Positions 29,017-36,961 of a stretch of DNA of 64,000 bases are shown here, in pieces. Location of the stretch: assembly GCA_949358305.1 (NCBI GenBank), contig OX442318.1:15234517-15298516 (forward strand), in the 5' to 3' direction. Below the pieces are notes generated by a model, which worked only from the letters and a program-made list of their open reading frames with translations, did no database searches and was not told the DNA's origin. Both the position numbers and the translations under genes were made by a program. Origin of the DNA: Strigamia acuminata (taxonomy: Eukaryota > Arthropoda > Chilopoda > Geophilomorpha > Linotaeniidae). Each line of letters opens with the position of its first letter. Within the stretch, counting starts at the first letter, position 1.

Positions 29017-29027
29017 TGTAGCAGAGG
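29004..29027 (-). repeat. Inverted repeat at copia 3 LTR/primer-binding-site junction
   Basis: CCTCTGCTAC (29004-29013) and GTAGCAGAGG (29018-29027) are perfect 10-bp arms around a 4-nt loop, so the LTR end copies the tRNA 3' sequence and can pair with the primer-binding site. Copia 4 has the same arrangement near 55902-55926. Confidence 0.8.
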
Positions 29028-29513
29028 AGTGCGCAATTATCAGCGTAATTGCTGATCGGAAGCGTGAAAATAAACAAGCGAGTTGTACTACGCGTACGAA
29101 CGGGCGCGATACGACGCGTATCGACTTCAGCAAATGCGCGCGGCCTAATGCCGCTTATAAGCGCTAACAAATGCACTGAAATGTGCACTAAATGAACGAC
29201 AATGTTTAAAACAATAAAACAAGTTTAATATAAGCATAATACATTACAAAAGGGTCCAATCTTGGAAGAAAATCAGCTAAGACACACACGGCTGTGTGTG
29301 TCGCCATCTTGGATTCAGATAACAGTGACGGTGGCACTCTGGTGCCGGAAATTAGCATTAATTGAGAACAAATCACTTGGTGATAGAATAAATCATATGT
29401 GAATGGGATAAAAGTATGGAATTACATACGGGACAGCGTTAAATAAAAGGTAACATCGAAATCAATAGAGAATAAACATATTCATCGATAAAAACACGGT
29501 CTTTAGACCAACA
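29017..29513 (-). repeat. Copia 3 5' LTR (497 bp)
   Basis: Looks identical to 22372-22868 throughout. Hairpin at 29281-29302 and AAGATGGCG (element sense) at 29302-29310, as in the 3' LTR. Confidence 0.93.
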
Positions 29514-29518
29514 CCAAG
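29514..29518. repeat. Target duplication CCAAG, right copy (copia 3)
   Basis: Matches 22367-22371. Gypsy 2 ORF3 resumes in frame at 29519. Confidence 0.92.
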
Positions 29519-31711
29519 AGCAGCTACCCGCGGAAGCGCAAGCGCTCCAAAGGCGCCGGGGACAGCCAGTCGCGTTCCCCAGCGACAACCAAGAAGCAGC
29601 GTGTCGCTCAAAACACGACTGAAGGCAACGAAGCTGGGCCATCCACTAGTACGGTGCGTGACCCTTCGCAGTATTCCCGACCGCGAATTTTCATAAACCG
29701 TCAGATTAAAGACGGTAAGGAGTGCAAGGAGGTTTGGATGTCTGGTGACGAAGAGCGAGTCTCTCGTCCCAGCACTTCTAGACGTCCGCTGACTCATCGC
29801 GAGCAGCGGAAAAAAGATCGCAAAGAGCGATACTTCGCGAGGTGCGAAGCTCGGGGCCGTCCCATCCCCGAACCCGCCTACGCCTCCAAGAGAGCGGGTC
29901 GACGAGGTGGTAGCCAGTCAGGTGAGCGAAACGTCCCAGCGGCAGATACGCGGGACCTTCGCGAGATTCTGACTCAGATGAAGCGGACGAAACTGACACG
30001 TTTCGATCCCGCGATGAAACACGCCAGGAAGATGGGTGTTGTCACCGACGGGAAGGTGACCCCACACGAGGTGGCAAGGTGGCTCGCAGACTACATTAAT
30101 TCGCGACCACGACCCGATGGCATGCCAACCGCCATCGTGCAGCCTTCAGGCTCCGGACAACATCTCCCGGCGCTCCAAGTCGCAATGACTGGAGTGCAGA
30201 CGACGGAGACGCCACCACCGCCGACGCAGCCAACACCACCGCTGCCGACGCCGACGCTGCCGACCAAGACGCAGCCGCCTCCGAACCTGCCGCCGCCGTC
30301 GTTGTTGAATTCGAGCGATCCGCCGGATTTACCCACCGACCGCTCAGTCCCTCTCCCCGTTGGACAGAGCATTGCGCAGGAATGTCGAGCCAATTTGACC
30401 GGCATTTACAGGCCGAGCCAACCCCGATCCGGTTCCTCGGCCCTGTTTTTCGAGAGGCGAGACGAAGAAGCGCGACTCGCGAGAGAAGCCGCCAATCCGA
30501 CTATCTCCGAGCTCTCAGCGTTTCGCTTCGTGATGGAAGACCCAAGAGTCTCCGCGCCCGCCTTGCGAGGTGTGGATCAGGCCCAGCGATATTTCATCGA
30601 ATGGGCAACGGCGATGATGAGTAAGCTCTCGTGTGCCTTCACTGCGGATTCGGAGCGATCGAATCCAGTGAATCGTCGCAGCCTACAGCTATCATTGACC
30701 AAGGTCATGATGCAGCTGCTAACCCCAGCACTCTTCGGAGAAGGGCGTCAGGCGATGGCCGCATGGTCTGTCGTGGACAGAGAGGGTGTACAGGTTCCCC
30801 GTGCACTCCTCGCAGAGTGGAGCTCCATTCTGCCCGACCCTGTGTTGACTCGGTACGAGCTAACCAGGGATGTGGTAAACCCCGAATTTGAGGGGTACAA
30901 GTTGCGAAGCACGGCGTTTCGTTATACCTCCGCCACCTGGACAGCGGCGCCTACCCAACAACTGCGCGCCTTGACCATCCAGACGGAAGAATCGGCAGAG
31001 GATGTAGAAATGGTGATCTCGCCGACGAGCGGAGTTCCGATTCCGCCACCGATGCCTGCGGAGATATCCCCGCAAGGACCCGCCCTGTTCGAAGTGGCGG
31101 GTAAACCAAAGCGCTTGCTGTGCCGAACGCCACCCGTCAGGTCCGTCGAGCAAACGAAGCCGACACCGCCCGGGACCTCACCGGCCCGAGCGGCGACAAC
31201 GACGCAAGCCGCTATTCCCGCGGCCACCCAGAAGCCGAAGCCGGCACCGCCTCCGCCAGACTATTACGGGCGAATCATCGAAGAGTTTCCCCATCTCTCG
31301 ATGACGACGGCGACCAGGAGGTTTATCCTCGCGCAGCGGGACAAAGGCAAATCGGTCTTCATCTGGCTTCACAACCAGATACGGAAGACTAAAGACCTCA
31401 TCTTCCACCAGAGGTTGCTGAGAGCCCACCGTGCGCCAGTGACGCCAGCGGAAGCCAATGCCATCCGGCATACGAACACCGGCTTCTCCGCCTACATCCC
31501 GAGCGTTTGGTTACACGAGAGGACGCGTGCCCCGCATGAGCCAGTTGACGGCCATGCATTATGCTTCATTACGGAGCATGAGGACCCCCGAGATCGGTCC
31601 TCGGCGTTAGTAGGCGATCTACCCGCGCCACCCGGCACTCAACCGCCTGTCCCTGGAGTGAGTTACGCCCAGGTGACGGACTCAGTGTCGGGTCCCCCAG
31701 GAAAGAAGTGA
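29519..31711 (+). CDS. Gypsy 2 ORF3, second exon, part after copia 3 (730 codons and stop)
   Basis: The frame continues the 191 codons before copia 3; the apparent GTG start at 29654 is only an in-frame valine. Intact ORF3 would total about 951 aa with the mini-exon. Features in order: a Lys/Arg-rich patch likely to act as nuclear localisation signal (29525-29560), basic charged stretch, a proline-rich region (about 30208-30330), a central region of helical character (about 30480-30960), a second Pro-rich linker (about 31150-31260) and a C-terminal region with a Y-Y-G-R motif near 31262. No transmembrane helix, no zinc knuckle, no retroviral motif. I do not recognise the family. The polypurine tract and 3' LTR follow within 40 bp. 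Confidence 0.78.
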   Translation, partial: SSYPRKRKRSKGAGDSQSRSPATTKKQRVAQNTTEGNEAGPSTSTVRDPSQYSRPRIFINRQIKDGKECKEVWMSGDEERVSRPSTSRRPLTHREQRKKDRKERYFARCEARGRPIPEPAYASKRAGRRGGSQSGERNVPAADTRDLREILTQMKRTKLTRFDPAMKHARKMGVVTDGKVTPHEVARWLADYINSRPRPDGMPTAIVQPSGSGQHLPALQVAMTGVQTTETPPPPTQPTPPLPTPTLPTKTQPPPNLPPPSLLNSSDPPDLPTDRSVPLPVGQSIAQECRANLTGIYRPSQPRSGSSALFFERRDEEARLAREAANPTISELSAFRFVMEDPRVSAPALRGVDQAQRYFIEWATAMMSKLSCAFTADSERSNPVNRRSLQLSLTKVMMQLLTPALFGEGRQAMAAWSVVDREGVQVPRALLAEWSSILPDPVLTRYELTRDVVNPEFEGYKLRSTAFRYTSATWTAAPTQQLRALTIQTEESAEDVEMVISPTSGVPIPPPMPAEISPQGPALFEVAGKPKRLLCRTPPVRSVEQTKPTPPGTSPARAATTTQAAIPAATQKPKPAPPPPDYYGRIIEEFPHLSMTTATRRFILAQRDKGKSVFIWLHNQIRKTKDLIFHQRLLRAHRAPVTPAEANAIRHTNTGFSAYIPSVWLHERTRAPHEPVDGHALCFITEHEDPRDRSSALVGDLPAPPGTQPPVPGVSYAQVTDSVSGPPGKK

Positions 31712-31736
31712 TCGCTCAGCCCCACGGTCTGAGCTC

Positions 31737-31747
31737 GGAGGGGGAAG
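31737..31747 (+). other. Gypsy 2 polypurine tract
   Basis: GGAGGGGGAAG directly before the 3' LTR; primes plus-strand synthesis. Confidence 0.85.
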
Positions 31748-32764
31748 TGTTGTGACCCGACTGGACCGGGGTCAACGAAGAGTTTCTCTCGTGACCTCGT
31801 TTCGGGTGTAAGGGGAGCCGCAAGCGCGTCTCCCTTCCCTCAGTGCATTGACATCTAGTCAATGGACAGGCGTCTGCCCTGAGGGAGTGGGGATGGCTCG
31901 TCCACCCCACCATTGGGTGATTCCGGTCACCTGTCAACCCCGCTTTGTGCAAAGGAATGTGCCTTGCACTGAGCGGGCAGAACCAACACAACCATCAAAC
32001 GAGAAACACACGTAAACCCGTCGTCCTACAAGATCAGGCCCAAGTAAAATATACTGGGATTGACCAAGGACAAAGGACAATTTACCGTGAGTACGTTTGG
32101 TCAGTGTCAAACTCCGCAGAGTAACCTGCGAGATAAGATTACCACACTATTTTAGCACACCAGCTAGAAATAGTAAAAACCACTCCAGTTTAGCGAGTTG
32201 TGCAGACAAACGGTCGCACAAGCCTAAACTGCAGTAAAACCACGACGAGCGTTCCCGCCGCTGTGTGACCGCCGGGAACCAGAAGAGTCCGCCGCTGTGT
32301 GATCGCCGGACACCACACAAAAACCTAGACAACAGCCCGAAGTAAGTCTTTTAACTAAGCATTCACTCGCGCCCGACCAGCGTGAGCCCGAAGGACCAGC
32401 CAGAGACGAGCCGAGGACGCCATATTGCCACGCCGGCCCAAGACGACATCACGTTGCTACAACGAGGACGCCATCTTGGACACGCACGAGACAACAGACG
32501 ACCTCGCCGATTCCAGCCAGCTTTCATCTTACCTTTGCCTTTCCATTTCCCATCACCCATTCCGATTTACATTTTACTTACCCTTTATAGATATATATAT
32601 AAGATATATCTGTACATTGCCCCGCAGAATAAATCTATATTATATTTTACCTTTTATATCTGTGTAATCATTTCTTTGGGTAACCGCTTGAGCAAAGCGG
32701 TAGTGAGTTAGTCGAATTAAGTAATCAACCCACGAGTTAGCGACGGTTAGAGTTGAGCGCGACA
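31748..32764 (+). repeat. Gypsy 2 3' LTR (1017 bp)
   Basis: Same length as 12120-13136 at a constant offset of 19628, and every block I compared is identical. Ends GCGCGACA followed by the AATT duplication. Confidence 0.92.
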
Positions 32765-32768
32765 AATT
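32765..32768. repeat. Target duplication AATT, right copy (gypsy 2)
   Basis: Partner of 12116-12119. Confidence 0.85.
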
Positions 32769-33327
32769 GTTCGGCAACTTTAGTCGGTGTAAAGTCTTGG
32801 TCAGGCCAGTGATATATGGCGAACGTTGCTTGTGCGTATTCGGGCGGTAGTCGGTTGAGGTATTGATATGCGTGGTGATCATCTGTCGTGACTTCTTTGA
32901 TGTCAGCCAATTGACGAACAAAGTGATCAACTCGATTAATGAAATCCTGCATTTCCTCGTTGGCTTCGAGATGTAAAGTCAAGAATTCCGACCGTAATGC
33001 TGCCCGTCGCGCCCGCGAACTAGGCGCGTACGCTTTTGCCAGGACGTCCCATGCCTGTTTGGGAGTATCACAATTGTCCAGGGCTGAACGTTTCGGTTCG
33101 CTGACATACATGTAGATGTGTCCGAGAGCTTTGTCCTTTTTAACCATGTAACGTTCTTTTTCCTTCTCAGTTAATGTCAAGAGATGGTCGGCCTCCTTCT
33201 CCTCCGTTACATGCCTCCAAAGGCCCTCGGATTTCAAAAGCATCCGCATCGCCCTCTGCCAGGGCTCGTAATTCCCGACAGAGAGGATGGGAATTCTGCT
33301 GACCGTCGTTTCCGTTGTCTTTTGCAT
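32765..33327 (-). CDS. gag-pol: Copia 2 gag, N-terminal part
   Basis: ATG at 33327 is chosen by alignment with the start of copia 3 (M-Q-K) although the frame is open to 33351. It contains the copia gag N-terminus (L-S-V-G-N-Y-E-P-W, E-G-L-W-R-H-V, P-S-S-R-A-R) and breaks at V-A-E-Q, where gypsy 2 inserted. The codons continue at 12119 after removing one AATT. The last residues of the open frame, beyond 32765, are gypsy 2 LTR and not copia. Confidence 0.88.
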
Positions 33328-33909
33328 CGTTTCGAAGATTCGGCACACCACGCAAAGCGCACGGACTCAGAGAAATGGTATAACGGCGATCGAAGCACTT
33401 CACTAAATCACAAAAAGTGTGTACGAATGTTTGTTCACACAATGTCGTTGCACTTATCACAAATTCACCTCCCTCGTGGTTCAAAGCGGATATCACCCGA
33501 AGGGGAGCCGATGCTACAATCGGCTGAGAACCTAAAGCAAGTGTCCCCCTAGCTTCCTTTATAGCCACCTGGGGCTGCGGGAGTGCTAGGTGGCGCAGGG
33601 CTCAGCCTTGCTCTAAAATACGAACACCGCTTGGACAGACTTGTCCGTAGGGCAGTGCCGATGCTAAAGGATCCCTTCCAAAATACCCACTTAAAACTAA
33701 CAATATAATAATCGACAGGAAGGAGAAATAGATGAATCTCCCGTGGAAGGTCACACGGGCTCGCGGCAAAGCACGAGACAGGTTTTCTCGAAAAATCTGC
33801 TAGAAAAGCGCAATTCGGCTTCGAAAAACCGAATTCTTCTCGATTAAATCGAGGCTCTTCACTTAAAGCGTTGAAAACGCCGTAACAATCAAAAATCGGC
33901 GATACTACA
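33328..33909 (-). other. Copia 2 leader
   Basis: Non-coding. It contains hairpin 33506-33525 (arms AGCCGAT/ATCGGCT, loop GCTACA) and the stem CCTAGC/GCTAGG (33548-33553 with 33585-33590), both covarying with copia 3. The primer-binding site next to the LTR (TGTAGTATCGCC in the element's sense, near 33900-33911) is not the initiator-Met type of copia 3-5 and I cannot assign the tRNA. Confidence 0.65.
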
Positions 33910-34434
33910 TGCACACCGGGGTGCATGAAGCGAGAATCGTCTCGTTTCTCGTTGTAAAACGTCTCGTCGACGTTGTCGAAACGCGCGTATGGGCGATTTC
34001 GGCAATAATGAACGGACGAAACGGCCGCGAAACCTCGCTTATATGCCGGGAATTAAACGTACAAGTGCTTAAAAACATAAAAGCAATTTAATCAAAGCAA
34101 AATACTCACATACAAGTGGGAAAACATATGAAAAACCATGAGGCGAGAGCCAGGCGCTGGTCGCCGCCATCTTGGAAAAACAAGTGATACAAGAACGACA
34201 CCTGGTGTCGTGAATTGGAATTATATAATCAAATAAATTGAGAATTAATAGGAAACACTGGACACAGCATGATGCTGTGTGTTAAATAGCAATAAACAAA
34301 TGTATAAGATCTAAATAAACAAATATCATCTGATATAAATAAAAACGAGATAAATACATCGGAGTTAAATAATTAACCAATAAGAATATGATTTTATGTC
34401 ACATCGACATAACTGGCGGTCCTATAGACCAACA
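33910..34434 (-). repeat. Copia 2 5' LTR (525 bp)
   Basis: In the element's sense it begins TGTTGGTCTATAGGACC and ends GGTGTGCA. It carries a hairpin near 34143-34164 followed by CGCCATCTT (34065+100, i.e. 34165-34173), AAGATGGCGGC in the element's sense. The partner LTR is outside the window, so age cannot be estimated. Confidence 0.8.
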
Positions 34435-35058
34435 GATCGGTCGTCCTTCCGCGCCCTTCGGTTGAAGAGGAATAACCGCCGCCGCTAGATTTCTCCGTTC
34501 AACGTTAATCTCCAGCAAACGATGGAAATTTCTCCTCACCGCTCGCTGAGACTGCTCTCGAATAATTTTCAAACCCCTTGGTGTTAATTTCTTTTTCTCG
34601 ATACCTTCAGTTTTACGACGCAAGGTTCTATTTCGCTTACGTCGGTCCTGACGGTTTTTCTTTTTAATATACTTCGGGTCGTTTGGATCTAGCTTCATTG
34701 GTGGCTGGCTGTGACCTTTCTTACGTCTGTTGGTAAATGGGCGCTCGAACTGGACTATGTCTTCCAATTTAATCGTTTTACTGGTACCCGCTGTTGGATT
34801 GTTCAGGTCTATACTCCTGTCGTACCAGTTCCACATGGCCATCGGGTCGATCTCTACTTCAGCTTGATCAGGCATTACGTCGTTTAAGTCCGTTGACTCT
34901 TCAGTTGGTTCAATCGGCTCAACTTCAATCGGTTCGGTTGGTTCGTATTCTGGTATTTCAAACTCGTCGCTCTCATCTGAGCTCGAATGGATGTCCATCC
35001 TGTCGAATTTGCTCGCCATATTTTCCATTTGACGGTCCTTCGCACTGTCACTAAGCAC
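34435..35058 (-). CDS. Gypsy 3 third ORF, N-terminal part, cut by copia 2
   Basis: Unknown protein of about 208 visible residues. The first ATG is near 35028; the open frame to 35058 starts with GTG, directly after a possible splice acceptor (CCGTTCAG), so the true N-terminus may come from an upstream exon. The N-terminal half is acidic with repeated E-P-I-E and E-P-T-E words; the C-terminal half is strongly basic (K-K-K-N-R-Q-D-R-R-K-R-N-R). No membrane segment or known domain. Position downstream of pol is that of env in errantiviruses, but the sequence does not look like an envelope protein. The final residues of the uncut frame (left of 34435) belong to copia 2's LTR. Confidence 0.55.
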
Positions 35059-35953
35059 TGAACGGTTCCAACCTACTTATGAAGAAAATAAAACGAAACA
35101 AAATGAAATTAAATAATATCAACTATATTATGCCTAATAAATAAAATTATTCCTATTGTAAATAAATATTCCATAATAAACTTCAAACTTCTAACAATTC
35201 CTAAAAGAATTTCAAATTAATTAAATTTTTCTTTCATTTTTTCAAGTTTTCTTTAAAAAAATCATTAATATTTTCAAAAACAAACATCAACTTATTCCAT
35301 TTTACTTATTTACAATAAATTATTCTTATCAAAATTCAATCAAATTTCCATCAAAACATATTTACATTTATCAAACTTATTCAATTTTAACAAAATTCGC
35401 AATGAATTCACTTATCGCGTCTCGAATCATTCGTGTTGTTAGAACTAAATTTTCCAAATTTTCTCTTTGAAATTTATTTTTAATTTACTCTACTATGCTA
35501 TTAAATTCAGCATTTTATAATTTTAAAACTTTACCTAAATTATTAAGCCTAATTAAAATTCAATGCAGATGAACGAAGATCGCGTTGGGTCCTTTCGCGT
35601 CCCCGCCATTCGCACTTTCATTACTTCTTATTTATGCTTTAAAATCATTTTATTTCACACTAATGTATCATTAAATTTTACTCCTAATTATTTAAAATTT
35701 TAGTTTAAAATATTTTCACCTAATTAAAATTCTAACACGAATGAACGAACATGGCGATTAGTTTCACTTTACGAAAATCGCTCAAAAAACGTTTAAAACC
35801 TCAAAATTCATCTCTAAAATCACTTAAAATTATCAATATCATTCGTACAAACCTTTAGAAATACAATATTATACACAAAATATAAATAAATAGACAAACA
35901 AAAGGATTTTGTTTCCGGGTCATACTATGAGTTCGTGTTCACCGTAGCAAGAA
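35059..35953 (-). other. Gypsy 3 AT-rich spacer between pol and third ORF
   Basis: Very AT-rich, no ORF. A degenerate internal repeat (ATTAAAATTC followed by GATGAACGAA or GAATGAACGAA) occurs near 35555 and 35725. It does not match the 5' LTR, so it is not a 3' LTR; it may be an intron of the third-ORF transcript. Confidence 0.5.
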
Positions 35954-36961
35954 TCAGTAGCAATGGCGATAATCTTTTCGTTTCTGCGGTCTGAGTCTGT
36001 GCGACCGGAAATCGTCTTTTTGTGTATTTACGCCATCTCGTGGCGGATTTTTAAGTTGATTTTCTTTAGTTCCTATTAAAGGCTGTGGTTCAAATAGCGA
36101 TTTTAATGAGATTTGTTCTGTATCGTCTATATAACGTTCTCTCGGTTTGATTTTCGTCATTTCGACTGGTTTTTCGATGTTTTCTTCTACACTTTGTCCT
36201 TTTTTACTGATTTTCTTTACTTTATCAGCAAATTTCACTTTCTTTTCTGGCAAATCTTTCAAAACTTTGTCTATTTCTGGTTCAACTCGTTCTTTATACG
36301 GTTTTAATCTTTCTACATTCACTATATCACTTTTCTTTCTTGTTGAATTGATTATTTCATAATCATTCGGTGCTGTTCTTCGCACAATTTCATATGGGCC
36401 GGAAAATTGCGGTAAAAGTTTCTCAGACAAGCCAACTTTTCTGTTGATGGTTTTCAGATAAACCAATTCACCTGGTTCAAATTCTTTGTTGACTCTATCT
36501 TCATCAAACCTTTTCTTGCTTTTTGCTGATTGTTTTTCAAGCCTTTCATTTGCAATTTTCCTGGCTGCTCGAATGAATTTCGCTGTCCTTAAAGTAAATT
36601 CTTTCTGTGGCAAATCAAGATTTACATCTACTGTCAAATCCACATCATATCCTCGTAAAAGATAGTGTGGTGTATAACCTGTTGTTTCATGAACTCCCGT
36701 GTTATATGAAAACAGAAGAAATGGAAGAAATTCGTCCCAGTCAGTATGTTCTTCATTAACGTAACTTTGCAACATTTTTGCGAATGTCGCATTAAATCTC
36801 TCAGTTAATCCGTTTGTTCTTGGATGGTATCCTGACGTAGTTTTATGCAAACTTTTAAACATATTTGAGACTTCCTCAACCATTTTATTCCTGTATTCTG
36901 TTCCACGGTCACTTAAAATCTCTCTTGGACTGCCTTCTTTCAGAATTACTTCATATAACAA
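35954..36961 (-). pseudogene. pol: Gypsy 3 pol, integrase C-terminal part (frameshifted from the rest)
   Basis: Carries the second integrase catalytic Asp (S-D-R-G-T-E-Y near 36895), the Glu in L-T-E-R-F-N (near 36800) and the C-terminal G-P-Y-E module (near 36395), then a Lys-rich tail. It overlaps the upstream pol frame by 16 nt in another frame, and the alignment of both halves to gypsy integrases is continuous across 36946-36961. This indicates a small indel that disables the polyprotein rather than a separate gene. Confidence 0.8.

Larger units (their letters stand above)
22372..29513 (-). mobile_element. Copia 3: complete, apparently intact Ty1/copia retrotransposon
   Basis: Length 7142 bp, minus strand. 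The two 497-bp LTRs look identical by eye, the polyprotein is uninterrupted, and the primer-binding site, polypurine tract and target duplication are all present. It splits gypsy 2 ORF3 and is the youngest layer of this branch of the stack. It is a good candidate for an active element. Confidence 0.95.
12120..32764 (+). mobile_element. Gypsy 2: complete Ty3/gypsy retrotransposon with three ORFs, carrying copia 3
   Basis: Two LTRs of 1017 bp (12120-13136 and 31748-32764) look identical. They enclose a primer-binding site, gag, pol, a spliced third ORF and a polypurine tract. The element is flanked by a 4-bp duplication AATT (12116-12119 and 32765-32768) inside copia 2 gag; removing one copy keeps copia 2's reading frame. 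Without copia 3 (22372-29513 plus 5-bp duplication) it would be about 13.5 kb, large for a gypsy element. Confidence 0.93.
9054..34434 (-). mobile_element. Copia 2: Ty1/copia retrotransposon, split by gypsy 2 and cut at its 3' side by copia 1
   Basis: The element reads right to left: 5' LTR 33910-34434, leader, gag start at 33327, gag interrupted at 32765 by gypsy 2, continuation at 12119 down to 9054, where copia 1 interrupts the first codons of RT. The rest (RT, RNase H, 3' LTR) should lie left of the window beyond copia 1 and gypsy 1. The 5' LTR end at 34434 cuts gypsy 3's third ORF, so copia 2 is nested in gypsy 3; the expected target duplication begins GATCG at 34435. Confidence 0.88.

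Noticed and set aside
35059-35953. AT-rich block as 3' LTR of gypsy 3
   Set aside because: It does not match the 5' LTR at 42048-42616 and lies upstream of the third ORF.
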